Source: Osmia lignaria lignaria (Eukaryota; Arthropoda; Insecta; Hymenoptera; Megachilidae). From it: a stretch of DNA of 64,000 nt. This document shows, in pieces, positions 26,301 to 38,819 of this stretch (the stretch's first letter is position 1; each line of letters begins with the position of its first letter). The stretch covers positions 11,037,501 through 11,101,500 of the forward strand of contig NW_027478166.1 in NCBI RefSeq assembly GCF_051020975.1, written 5' to 3'. The notes beneath the pieces are model-generated. The model made no database searches, was not told the origin of the DNA, and saw only the letters and a list, made by a program, of their open reading frames with translations. A program made the position numbers and the translations under genes.

Positions 26301-27668
26301 TAAAAGTTCCGAAGCCGCACCAACATAATAGAGATACAGAAACACCGTGGCCCCTTTCTTTGAGATAACTCTGCACTATTGCGAGCTGCAAATGCCACTT
26401 CCAGCTTAGCTGTGCAGAGGAAGAACAACAAGAAGAAGAAATATCTCGAAATATGTCCGTCAGGCCAGTTCGTTTGAGCTGAATCTGCAAATATCTCGGA
26501 AACGAAGCGATCTATGGCAAAATGTTAAGAGACGTTTTTTGTAGAGAATTATGTTTCCTACAATTTATGTTCTATGATATTTTTTGATCAGAAGCGTAGT
26601 TTTCGAGATATATCGAGATATTTAAAGGTTCCGAAGCCGCACCAACATAATAGGGATACAGAAACACCGTGGCCCCTTTCTTTGAGATAACTCTGCACTA
26701 GTGCGAGCCGCAAATGCCACTTCCAGCTTAGCTGTGCAGAAGAAGAACAACAAGAAGAAGAAATATCTCGAAATATGTCCGTCAGGCCCCTTCCCTTGAG
26801 ATAAATCTGCAAATATCTCGGAAACGAAGCGAGCTATGGCAAAATGTTAAGAGACCTTTTTTGTAGAGAATTATGTTTCCTACAATTTATGTTCTATGAT
26901 ATTTTTTGATCAGATGCGTAGTTCTCGAGATATATCAAGATATTTAAAAGTTCCGAAGCCACACCAACATAATAGAGATACAGAAACACCGTGGCCCCTA
27001 TCTTTGAGATAACTCTGCACTATTGCGAGCTGTAAATGCCACTTCCAGCATAGCTGTGCAGAAGAAGAACAACAAGAAGAAGAAATATCTCGAAATATGT
27101 CCGTCAGGCCCCTTCCCTTGAGATAAATCTGCAGATATCTCGGAAACGAAACGAGCTATGGCAAAATCTTAAGAGTCCTTTTTTGTAGAGAATTAAGTTT
27201 CCTACTTTTTATGTTCTATGATATTTTTTGATCAGAAGCGTAGTTTTCGAGATATATCGAGATATTTAAAAGTTCCGAAGCCGCACCAACATAATAGAGA
27301 TACAGAAACACCGTGGCCCCTTTCTTTGAGATAACTCTGCACTATTGCGAGCTGTAAATGCCACTTCCAGCTTAGCTGTGCAGAAGAAGAACAACAAGAA
27401 GAAGAAATATCTCGAAATATGTCCGTCAGGCCCCTTCCCTTGAGATATATCTGCAAATATCTCGGAAACGAAGCGAGCTATGGCAAAATGTTAAGAGACC
27501 TTTTTTGTAGAGAATTATGTTTCCTACAATTTATGTTCAATGATATTTTTTGATCAGAAGCGTAGTTTTCGAGATATATCGAGATATTTAAAAGTTCCGA
27601 AGCCGCACCAACATAATAGAGATACAGAAACACCGTGGCCCCTTTCTTTGAGATAACTCTGCACTAGT
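23034..27668 (+). repeat. Heptameric higher-order repeat, 2,254 bp x 2, near-identical
   Basis: Seven monomers starting at 23,043 are followed by seven starting at 25,297. I saw no difference at any marker over about 2.3-2.4 kb: ATGACATTTTTTG, GTTGTCGAG, GAAGACGCACC, AAATGCAACTTCC, AAATGTCTCGG, CAGTTCGTTTGAG, AAAGGTTCCG, GAAGCCACACC, CCCCTATC, CAGCATAGC, GCAGATATCTC and AACGAAACGAGC all recur at the same offset. The match starts after the TTCTATG/TTCAATG difference near 23,033 and ends at the AGTGCGAG/AGTGAGAG difference near 27,668. This is a very recent duplication. Confidence 0.92.
24009..25296 (+). repeat. Tetramer cassette, first appearance
   Basis: These four monomers have the same order and markers as the 33,990-37,853 tetramer: CAGTTC unit, GGGATACAG unit, CCACACC/CAGCATAGC unit, GCTGTAAATG unit. 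Differences include CAGTTCGTTTG against GGGCAGTTCCTTTG, AAAGGTTCCG against AAAAGTTCCG, CCCCTATC against CCCCTTTC, and AATCTTAAGAGTCC against AATGTTGAGAGACC. The cassette recurs within the heptamer and octamer at 26,263 and 28,839, and its first two monomers recur at 31,414. Confidence 0.86.
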
Positions 27669-30600
27669 GAGAGCCGCAAATGCCACTTCCAGCTTAGCTG
27701 TGCAGAAGAAGAACAACAAGAAGAAGAAATATCTCGAAATATGTCCGTCAGGCCCCTTCCCTTGAGATAAATATGCAAATATCTCGGAAACGAAGCGAGC
27801 TATGGCAAAATGTTAAGAGACCTTTTTTGTAGAGAATTAAGTTTCCTACTTTTTATGTTCTATGATATTTTTTGATCAGATGCGTAGTTCTCGAGATATA
27901 TCAAGATATTTAAAAGTTCCGAAGCCGCACCAACATAATAGAAATACAGAAACACCGTGGCCCCTTTCATTGAGATAACTCTGCACTATTGCGAGCTGGA
28001 AATGCCACTTCCAGCTTAGCTGTGCAGAAGAAGAACAACAAGAAGAAGAAATATCTCGAAATATGTCCGTCAGGCCACTTCCCTTGAGATAAATCTTCAA
28101 ATATCTCGGAAACGAAGCGAGCTATGGCAAAATGTTAAGAGACCTTTTTTGTAGAGAATTAAGTTTCCTACTTTTTATGTTCGATGATATTTTTTGATCA
28201 GATGCGTAGTTCTCGAGATATATCAAGATATTTAAAAGTTCCGAAGCTGCACCAACATAATAGAGGTACAGAAACACCGTGGCCTCTTTCTTTGAGATAA
28301 CTCTGCACTATTGCGAGCTGCAAATGCCGCTTCGAGCGTAGCTGTGCAGAAGAAGAACAACAAGAAGAAGAAATATCTCGAAATATGTCCGTCAGGCCAG
28401 TTCCTTTGAGCTGAATCTGCAAATATCTCGGAAACGAAGCGAGCTATGGCAAAATGTTAAGAGACGTTTTTTGTAGAGAATTATGTTTCCTACAATTTAT
28501 GTTCTATGATATTTTCTGATCAGAAGCGTAGTTCTCGAGATATATCAAGATATTTAAAAGTTCCGAAGCCGCACCAACATAATAGAGATACAGAAACACC
28601 GTGGCCCCTGTCTTTGAGATAACTCTGCACTATTGCGAGCTGCAAATGCCACTTCCAGCTTAGCTGTGCAGAAGAAGAACAACAAGAAGAAGAAATATCT
28701 CGAAATATGTCCGTCAGGCCCCTTCCCTTGAGATAAATCTGCAAATGTCTCGGAAACGAAGCGAGCTATGGCAAAATGTTAAGAGACCTTTTTTGTAGAG
28801 AATTAAGTTTCCTACTTTTTATGTTCTATGATATTTTTTGATCAGATGCGTAGTTCTCGAGATATATCAAGATATTTAAAAGTTCCGAAGCCGCACCAAC
28901 ATAATAGAGATACAGAAACACCGTGGCCCCTTTCTTTGAGATAACTCTGCACTATTGCGAGCTGCAAATGCCACTTCCAGCTTAGCTGTGCAGAGGAAGA
29001 ACAACAAGAAGAAGAAATATCTCGAAATATGTCCGTCAGGCCAGTTCGTTTGAGCTGAATCTGCAAATATCTCGGAAACGAAGCGATCTATGGCAAAATG
29101 TTAAGAGACGTTTTTTGTAGAGAATTATGTTTCCTACAATTTATGTTCTATGATATTTTTTGATCAGAAGCGTAGTTTTCGAGATATATCGAGATATTTA
29201 AAGGTTCCGAAGCCGCACCAACATAATAGGGATACAGAAACACCGTGGCCCCTTTCTTTGAGATAACTCTGCACTAGTGCGAGCCGCAAATGCCACTTCC
29301 AGCTTAGCTGTGCAGAAGAAGAACAACAAGAAGAAGAAATATCTCGAAATATGTCCGTCAGGCCCCTTCCCTTGAGATAAATCTGCAAATATCTCGGAAA
29401 CGAAGCGAGCTATGGCAAAATGTTAAGAGACCTTTTTTGTAGAGAATTATGTTTCCTACAATTTATGTTCTATGATATTTTTTGATCAGATGCGTAGTTC
29501 TCGAGATATATCAAGATATTTAAAAGTTCCGAAGCCACACCAACATAATAGAGATACAGAAACACCGTGGCCCCTATCTTTGAGATAACTCTGCACTATT
29601 GCGAGCTGTAAATGCCACTTCCAGCATAGCTGTGCAGAAGAAGAACAACAAGAAGAAGAAATATCTCGAAATATGTCCGTCAGGCCCCTTCCCTTGAGAT
29701 AAATCTGCAGATATCTCGGAAACGAAACGAGCTATGGCAAAATCTTAAGAGTCCTTTTTTGTAGAGAATTAAGTTTCCTACTTTTTATGTTCTATGATAT
29801 TTTTTGATCAGAAGCGTAGTTTTCGAGATATATCGAGATATTTAAAAGTTCCGAAGCCGCACCAACATAATAGAGATACAGAAACACCGTGGCCCCTTTC
29901 TTTGAGATAACTCTGCACTATTGCGAGCTGTAAATGCCACTTCCAGCTTAGCTGTGCAGAAGAAGAACAACAAGAAGAAGAAATATCTCGAAATATGTCC
30001 GTCAGGCCCCTTCCCTTGAGATATATCTGCAAATATCTCGGAAACGAAGCGAGCTATGGCAAAATGTTAAGAGACCTTTTTTGTAGAGAATTATGTTTCC
30101 TACAATTTATGTTCAATGATATTTTTTGATCAGAAGCGTAGTTTTCGAGATATATCGAGATATTTAAAAGTTCCGAAGCCGCACCAACATAATAGAGATA
30201 CAGAAACACCGTGGCCCCTTTCTTTGAGATAACTCTGCACTAGTGAGAGCCGCAAATGCCACTTCCAGCTTAGCTGTGCAGAAGAAGAACAACAAGAAGA
30301 AGAAATATCTCGAAATATGTCCGTCAGGCCCCTTCCCTTGAGATAAATATGCAAATATCTCGGAAACGAAGCGAGCTATGGCAAAATGTTAAGAGACCTT
30401 TTTTGTAGAGAATTAAGTTTCCTACTTTTTATGTTCTATGATATTTTTTGATCAGATGCGTAGTTCTCGAGATATATCAAGATATTTAAAAGTTCCGAAG
30501 CCGCACCAACATAATAGAAATACAGAAACACCGTGGCCCCTTTCATTGAGATAACTCTGCACTATTGCGAGCTGGAAATGCCACTTCCAGCTTAGCTGTG

Positions 30601-30856
30601 CAGAAGAAGAACAACAAGAAGAAGAAATATCTCGAAATATGTCCGTCAGGCCACTTCCCTTGAGATAAATCTTCAAATATCTCGGAAACGAAGCGAGCTA
30701 TGGCAAAATGTTAAGAGACCTTTTTTGTAGAGAATTAAGTTTCCTACTTTTTATGTTCGATGATATTTTTTGATCAGATGCGTAGTTCTCGAGATATATC
30801 AAGATATTTAAAAGTTCCGAAGCTGCACCAACATAATAGAGGTACAGAAACACCGT
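26157..30856 (+). repeat. Octameric derivative repeat, 2,576 bp
   Basis: About 2.1 kb from 26,157 (AAATGTCTCGG) recurs from 28,733, eight monomers later, up to the GGCCTCTTTC/GGACTCTTTC difference near 30,857. Compared with the heptamer, two monomers (the CAGTTCC and GAAGACGC units) are replaced by three: a GAAATACAG/TTTCATTGAG unit at 27,873, an AGCTGCACC/CAGTTCC hybrid at 28,195, and a CCCCTGTC unit at 28,517. The AGTGAGAGCC marker (27,668, 30,243) is shared only by the octamer copies. Confidence 0.88.
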
Positions 30857-31092
30857 GGACTCTTTCTTTGAGATAACTCTGCACTATTGCGAGCTGCAAA
30901 TGCCGCTTCGAGCTTAGCTGTGCAGAAGAAGAACAACAAGAAGAAGAAATATCTCGAAATATGTCCGTCAGGCCAGTTCCTTTGAGCTGAATCTGCAAAT
31001 ATCTCGGAAACGAAGCGAGCTATGGCAAAATGTTAAGAGACGTTTTTTGTAGATAATTATGTTTCCTACAATTTATGTTCTATGATATTTTT

Positions 31093-31413
31093 TGATCAGA
31101 AGCGTAGTTTTCGAGATATATCGAGATATTTAAAAGTTCCGAAGACGCACCAACATAATAGAGATACAGAAACACCGTGGCCCCTTTCTTTGAGATAACT
31201 GTGCACTACTGCGAGCCGCAATTGCAACTTCCAGCTTAGCTGTGCAGAAGAAGAACAACAAGAAGAAGAAATATCTCGAAATATGTCCGTCAGGCCCCTT
31301 CCCTTGAGATAAATCTGCAAATGTCTCGGAAACGAAGCGAGCTATGGCAAAATGTTAAGAGACCTCTTTGGAGAGAATTAAGTTTCCTACTTTTTATGTT
31401 CTATGATATTTTT
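31093..31413 (+). repeat. The only length-variant monomer (321 bp)
   Basis: In this A-type unit the usual GACCTTTTTTGTAGAGAATT is replaced by GACCTCTTTGGAGAGAATT near 31,361-31,379, a net loss of one base with nearby substitutions. Every monomer start after it is shifted by one base relative to the left half. It also has rare bases (CACTACTGCGAGCC, CAATTGCAACTTCC). It appears once, so it arose after the local duplications, or it marks a sequencing or assembly error in a T-run. Confidence 0.85.
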
Positions 31414-32701
31414 TGATCAGATGCGTAGTTCTCGAGATATATCAAGATATTTAAAAGTTCCGAAGCCGCACCAACATAATAGAGATACAGAAACACCGTG
31501 GCCCCTTTCTTTGAGATAACTCTGCACTATTGCGAGCTGCAAATGCCACTTCCAGCTTAGCTGTGCAGAGGAAGAACAACAAGAAGAAGAAATATCTCGA
31601 AATATGTCCGTCAGGGCAGTTCCTTTGAGCTGAATCTGCAAATATCTCGGAAACGAAGCGATCTATGGCAAAATGTTAAGAGACGTTTTTTGTAGAGAAT
31701 TATGTTTCCTACAATTTATGTTCTATGATATTTTTTGATCAGAAGCGTAGTTTTCGAGATATATCGAGATATTTAAAAGTTCCGAAGCCGCACCAACATA
31801 ATAGGGATACAGAAACACCGTGGCCCCTTTCTTTGAGATAACTCTGCACTAGTGCGAGCCGCAAATGCCACTTCCAGCTTAGCTGTGCAGAAGAAGAACA
31901 ACAAGAAGAAGAAATATCTCGAAATATGTCCGTCAGGCCCCTTCCCTTGAGATAAATCTGCAAATATCTCGGAAACGAAGCGAGCTATGGCAAAATGTTA
32001 AGAGACCTTTTTTGTAGAGAATTATGTTTCCTACAATTTATGTTCTATGATATTTTTTGATCAGATGCGTAGTTCTCGAGATATATCAAGATATTTAAAA
32101 GTTCCGAAGCCGCACCAACATAATAGAGATACAGAAACACCGTGTCCCCTTTCTTTGAGATAACTCTGCTCTATTGCGACCTGCAAATGCCACTTCCAGC
32201 TCAGCTGTGCAGAAGAAGAACAACAAGAAGAAGAAATATCTCGAAATATGTCCGTCAGGCCCCTTCCCTTGAGATAAATCTGCAAATATCTCGGAAACGA
32301 AGCGAGCTATGGCAAAATGTTAAGAGACCTTTTTTGTAGAGAATTAAGTTTCCTACTTTTTATGTTCTATGATATTTTTTGATCAGATGCGTAGTTCTCG
32401 AGATATATCAACATATTTAAAAGTTCCGAAGCCGCACCAACATAATAGAGATACAGAAACACCGTGGCCCCTTTCTTTGAGATAACTCTGCACTATTGCG
32501 AGCTGGAAATGCCACTTCCAGTTTAGCTGTGCAGAAGAAGAACAACAAGAAGAAGAAATATCTCGAAATATGTCCGTTAGGCCCCTTCCCTTGAGATAAA
32601 TCTGCAAATATCTCGGAAACGAAGCGAGCTATGGCATAATGTTAAGAGACCTTTTTTGTAGAGAATTAAGTTTCCTACTTTTTATGTTCTATGATATTTT
32701 T

Positions 32702-33970
32702 TGATCAGAAGCGTAGTTTTCGAGATATATCGAGATATTTAAAAGTTCCGAAGCCGCACCAACATAATAGAGATACAGAAACACCGTGGCCCCTTTCTTT
32801 GAGATAACTCTGCACTAGTGCGAGCTGCAAATGCCACTTCCAGCTTAGCTGTGCAGAAGAAGAACAACAAGAAGAAGAAATATCTCGAAATATGTCCGTC
32901 AGGCCCCTCCCCTTGAGATAAATCTGCAAATATCTCGGAAACGAAGCGAGCTATGGCAAAATGTTAAGAGACCTTTTTTGTAGAGAATTAAGTTTCCTAC
33001 TTTGTATGTTCTATGATATTTTTTGATCAGATGCGTAGTTCTCGAGATATATCAAGATATTTAAAAGTTCCGAAGCTGCACCAACATAATAGAGGTACAG
33101 AAACACCGTGGCCTCTTGCTTTGAGATAACTCTGCACTATTGCGAGCTGCAAATGCCGCTTCGAGCTTAGCTGTGCAGAAGAAGAACAACAAGAAGAAGA
33201 AATATCTCGAAATATGTCCGTCAGACCCCTTCCCTTGAGATGAATCTGCAAATATCTCGGAAACGAAGCGAGCTATGGCAAAATGTTAAGAGACCTTTTT
33301 TGTAGAGAATAATGTTTCCTACAATTTAGGTTCTATGATATTTTTTGATCAGAAGCGTAGTTTTCGAGATATATCGAGATATTTAAAAGTTCCGAAGACG
33401 CACCAACATAATAGAGATACAGAAACACCGTGGCCCCTTTCTTTGAGATAACTCTGCACTATTGCGACCTGCAAATGCCACTTCCAGCTCAGCTGTGCAG
33501 AAGAAGAACAACAAGAAGAAGAAATATCTCGAAATATGTCCGTCAGGCCCCTTCCCTTGAGATAAATCTGCAAATATCTCGGAAACGAAGCGAGCTATGG
33601 CAAAATGTTAAGAGACCTTTTTTGTAGAGAATTAAGTTTCCTACTTTTTATGTTCTATGATACTTTTTGATCAGATGCGTAGTTCTCGAGATATATCAAG
33701 ATATTTAAAAGTTCCGAAGCCGCACCAACATAATAGAGATACAGAAACACCGTGGCCCCTTTCTTTGAGATAACTCTGCACTATTGCGAGCTGGAAATGC
33801 CACTTCCAGTTTAGCTGTGCAGAAGAAGAACAACAAGAAGAAGAAATATCTCGAAATATGTCCGTTAGGCCCCTTCCCTTGAGATAAATCTGCAAATATC
33901 TCGGAAACGAAGCGAGCTATGGCAAAATGTTAAGAGACCTTTTTTGTAGAGAATTAAGTTTCCTACTTTT
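32702..33970 (+). repeat. Long-range duplicated block, left copy
   Basis: Four monomers here match 39,786-41,054, 7,084 bp (22 monomers) away. Shared markers are CACTAGTGCGAGCTGC, CTACTTTGTATGTTC, CCTCTTGCTTTGAG, GAAGACGCACC, GACCTGCAAATGC with CAGCTCAGCTG, and CCGTTAGG. The tetramer triplet at 33,990-37,853 lies between the copies. Confidence 0.82.
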
Positions 33971-33989
33971 TATCTTCTATGATATTTTT

Positions 33990-36900
33990 TGATCAGATGC
34001 GTAGTTCTCGAGATATATCAAGATATTTAAAAGTTCCGAAGCCGCACCAACATAATAGAGATACAGAAACACCGTGGCCCCTTTCTTTGAGATAACTCTG
34101 CACTATTGCGAGCTGCAAATGCCACTTCCAGCTTAGCTGTGCAGAGGAAGAACAACAAGAAGAAGAAATATCTCGAAATATGTCCGTCAGGGCAGTTCCT
34201 TTGAGCTGAATCTGCAAATATCTCGGAAACGAAGCGATCTATGGCAAAATGTTAAGAGACGTTTTTTGTAGAGAATTATGTTTCCTACAATTTATGTTCT
34301 ATGATATTTTTTGATCAGAAGCGTAGTTTTCGAGATATATCGAGATATTTAAAAGTTCCGAAGCCGCACCAACATAATAGGGATACAGAAACACCGTGGC
34401 CCCTTTCTTTGAGATAACTCTGCACTAGTGCGAGCCGCAAATGCCACTTCCAGCTTAGCTGTGCAGAAGAAGAACAACAAGAAGAAGAAATATCTCGAAA
34501 TATGTCCGTCAGGCCCCTTCCCTTGAGATAAATCTGCAAATATCTCGGAAACGAAGCGAGCTATGGCAAAATGTTAAGAGACCTTTTTTGTAGAGAATTA
34601 TGTTTCCTACAATTTATGTTCTATGATATTTTTTGATCAGATGCGTAGTTCTCGAGATATATCAAGATATTTAAAAGTTCCGAAGCCACACCAACATAAT
34701 AGAGATACAGAAACACCGTGGCCCCTTTCTTTGAGATAACTCTGCACTATTGCGAGCTGTAAATGCCACTTCCAGCATAGCTGTGCAGAAGAAGAACAAC
34801 AAGAAGAAGAAATATCTCGAAATATGTCCGTCAGGCCCCTTCCCTTGAGATAAATCTGCAGATATCTCGGAAACGAAACGAGCTATGGCAAAATGTTGAG
34901 AGACCTTTTTTGTAGAGAATTAAGTTTCCTACTTTTTATGTTCTATGATATTTTTTGATCAGAAGCGTAGTTTTCGAGATATATCGAGATATTTAAAAGT
35001 TCCGAAGCCGCACCAACATAATAGAGATACAGAAACACCGTGGCCCCTTTCTTTGAGATAACTCTGCACTATTGCGAGCTGTAAATGCCACTTCCAGCTT
35101 AGCTGTGCAGAAGAAGAACAACAAGAAGAAGAAATATCTCGAAATATGTCCGTCAGGCCCCTTCCCTTGAGATATATCTGCAAATATCTCGGAAACGAAG
35201 CGAGCTATGGCAAAATGTTAAGAGACCTTTTTTGTAGAGAATTAAGTTTCCTACTTTTTATCTTCTATGATATTTTTTGATCAGATGCGTAGTTCTCGAG
35301 ATATATCAAGATATTTAAAAGTTCCGAAGCCGCACCAACATAATAGAGATACAGAAACACCGTGGCCCCTTTCTTTGAGATAACTCTGCACTATTGCGAG
35401 CTGCAAATGCCACTTCCAGCTTAGCTGTGCAGAGGAAGAACAACAAGAAGAAGAAATATCTCGAAATATGTCCGTCAGGGCAGTTCCTTTGAGCTGAATC
35501 TGCAAATATCTCGGAAACGAAGCGATCTATGGCAAAATGTTAAGAGACGTTTTTTGTAGAGAATTATGTTTCCTACAATTTATGTTCTATGATATTTTTT
35601 GATCAGAAGCGTAGTTTTCGAGATATATCGAGATATTTAAAAGTTCCGAAGCCGCACCAACATAATAGGGATACAGAAACACCGTGGCCCCTTTCTTTGA
35701 GATAACTCTGCACTAGTGCGAGCCGCAAATGCCACTTCCAGCTTAGCTGTGCAGAAGAAGAACAACAAGAAGAAGAAATATCTCGAAATATGTCCGTCAG
35801 GCCCCTTCCCTTGAGATAAATCTGCAAATATCTCGGAAACGAAGCGAGCTATGGCAAAATGTTAAGAGACCTTTTTTGTAGAGAATTATGTTTCCTACAA
35901 TTTATGTTCTATGATATTTTTTGATCAGATGCGTAGTTCTCGAGATATATCAAGATATTTAAAAGTTCCGAAGCCACACCAACATAATAGAGATACAGAA
36001 ACACCGTGGCCCCTTTCTTTGAGATAACTCTGCACTATTGCGAGCTGTAAATGCCACTTCCAGCATAGCTGTGCAGAAGAAGAACAACAAGAAGAAGAAA
36101 TATCTCGAAATATGTCCGTCAGGCCCCTTCCCTTGAGATAAATCTGCAGATATCTCGGAAACGAAACGAGCTATGGCAAAATGTTGAGAGACCTTTTTTG
36201 TAGAGAATTAAGTTTCCTACTTTTTATGTTCTATGATATTTTTTGATCAGAAGCGTAGTTTTCGAGATATATCGAGATATTTAAAAGTTCCGAAGCCGCA
36301 CCAACATAATAGAGATACAGAAACACCGTGGCCCCTTTCTTTGAGATAACTCTGCACTATTGCGAGCTGTAAATGCCACTTCCAGCTTAGCTGTGCAGAA
36401 GAAGAACAACAAGAAGAAGAAATATCTCGAAATATGTCCGTCAGGCCCCTTCCCTTGAGATATATCTGCAAATATCTCGGAAACGAAGCGAGCTATGGCA
36501 AAATGTTAAGAGACCTTTTTTGTAGAGAATTAAGTTTCCTACTTTTTATCTTCTATGATATTTTTTGATCAGATGCGTAGTTCTCGAGATATATCAAGAT
36601 ATTTAAAAGTTCCGAAGCCGCACCAACATAATAGAGATACAGAAACACCGTGGCCCCTTTCTTTGAGATAACTCTGCACTATTGCGAGCTGCAAATGCCA
36701 CTTCCAGCTTAGCTGTGCAGAGGAAGAACAACAAGAAGAAGAAATATCTCGAAATATGTCCGTCAGGGCAGTTCCTTTGAGCTGAATCTGCAAATATCTC
36801 GGAAACGAAGCGATCTATGGCAAAATGTTAAGAGACGTTTTTTGTAGAGAATTATGTTTCCTACAATTTATGTTCTATGATATTTTTTGATCAGAAGCGT

Positions 36901-37853
36901 AGTTTTCGAGATATATCGAGATATTTAAAAGTTCCGAAGCCGCACCAACATAATAGGGATACAGAAACACCGTGGCCCCTTTCTTTGAGATAACTCTGCA
37001 CTAGTGCGAGCCGCAAATGCCACTTCCAGCTTAGCTGTGCAGAAGAAGAACAACAAGAAGAAGAAATATCTCGAAATATGTCCGTCAGGCCCCTTCCCTT
37101 GAGATAAATCTGCAAATATCTCGGAAACGAAGCGAGCTATGGCAAAATGTTAAGAGACCTTTTTTGTAGAGAATTATGTTTCCTACAATTTATGTTGTAT
37201 GATATTTTTTGATCAGATGCGTAGTTCTCGAGATATATCAAGATATTTAAAAGTTCCGAAGCCACACCAACATAATAGAGATACAGAAACACCGTGGCCC
37301 CTTTCTTTGAGATAACTCTGCACTATTGCGAGCTGTAAATGCCACTTCCAGCATAGCTGTGCAGAAGAAGAACAACAAGAAGAAGAAATATCTCGAAATA
37401 TGTCCGTCAGGCCCCTTCCCTTGAGATAAATCTGCAGATATCTCGGAAACGAAACGAGCTATGGCAAAATGTTGAGAGACCTTTTTTGTAGAGAATTAAG
37501 TTTCCTACTTTTTATGTTCTATGATATTTTTTGATCAGAAGCGTAGTTTTCGAGATATATCGAGATATTTAAAAGTTCCGAAGCCGCACCAACATAATAG
37601 AGATACAGAAACACCGTGGCCCCTTTCTTTGAGATAACTCTGCACTATTGCGAGCTGTAAATGCCACTTCCAGCTTAGCTGTGCAGAAGAAGAACAACAA
37701 GAAGAAGAAATATCTCGAAATATGTCCGTCAGGCCCCTTCCCTTGAGATATATCTGCAAATATCTCGGAAACGAAGCGAGCTATGGCAAAATGTTAAGAG
37801 ACCTTTTTTGCAGAGAATTATGTTTCCTACAATTTATGTTCAATGATATTTTT
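33990..37853 (+). repeat. Tetrameric higher-order repeat, 1,288 bp x 3, near-identical
   Basis: Copies start at 33,990, 35,278 and 36,566. Each contains in order: a T-type CAGGGCAGTTCC unit; an A-type GGGATACAG unit; a GAAGCCACACC/CAGCATAGC/GCAGATATC unit with ATGTTGAGAG; and an A-type GAGCTGTAAATG unit. The visible differences are ATGTTGTATGAT in copy 3 (near 37,196) and the last ~45 bases of copy 3, which switch to CAGAGAATTATG and GTTCAATGAT. This is the most homogeneous short-period block in the window. Confidence 0.93.
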
Positions 37854-38819
37854 TGATCAGAAGCGTAGTTTTCGAGATATATCGAGATATTTAAAAGTTC
37901 CGAAGCCGCACCAACATAATAGAGATACAGAAACACCGTGGCCCCTTTCTTTGAGATAACTCTGCACTAGTGAGAGCCGCAAATGCCACTTCCAGCTTAG
38001 CTGTGCAGAAGAAGAACAACAAGAAGAAGAAATATCTCGAAATATGTCCGTCAGGCCCCTTCCCTTGAGATAAATATGCAAATATCTCGGAAACGAAGCG
38101 AGCTATGGCAAAATGTTAAGAGACCTTTTTTGTAGAGAATTAAGTTTCCTACTTTTTATGTTGTATGATATTTTTTGATCAGATGCGTAGTTCTCGACAT
38201 ATATCAAGATATTTAAAAGTTCCGAAGCCGCACCAACATAATAGAGATACAGAAACACCGTGGCCCCTTTCATTGAGATAACTCTGCACTATTGCGAGCT
38301 GGAAATGCCACTTCCAGCTTAGCTGTGCAGAAGAAGAACAACAAGAAGAAGAAATATCTCGAAATATGTCCGTCAGGCCACTTCCCTTGAGATAAATCTG
38401 CAAATATCTCGGAAACGAAGCGAGCTATGGCAAAATGTTAAGAGACCTTTTTTGTAGAGAATTAAGTTTCCTACTTTTTATGTTCGATGATATTTTTTGA
38501 TCAGATGCGTAGTTCTCGAGATATATCAAGATATTTAAAAGTTCCGAAGCTGCACCAACATAATAGAGGTACAGAAACACCGTGGCCTCTTTCTTTGAGA
38601 TAACTCTGCACTATTGCGAGCTGCAAATGCCGCTTCGAGCTTAGCTGTGCAGAAGAAGAACAACAAGAAGAAGAAATATCTCGAAATATGTCCGTCAGAC
38701 CCCTTCCCTTGAGATGAATCTGCAAATATCTCGGAAACGAAGCGAGCTATGGCAAAATGTTAAGAGACCTTTTTTGTAGAGAATAATGTTTCCTACAATT
38801 TACGTTCTATGATATTTTT
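37854..38819 (+). repeat. Displaced copy of the octamer-specific block
   Basis: Monomers at 37,854, 38,176 and 38,498 resemble those at 30,127, 30,449 and 30,771. They share GTTCAATGAT, AGTGAGAGCC, TTTCATTGAG, GTTCGATGAT and GCTTCGAGC. The offset is 7,727 bp, which is 24 monomers minus the one-base deletion. The third monomer ends in the CAGACCCC/GAGATGAATC form here, not the CAGTTCC form seen at 30,771. Confidence 0.78.
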
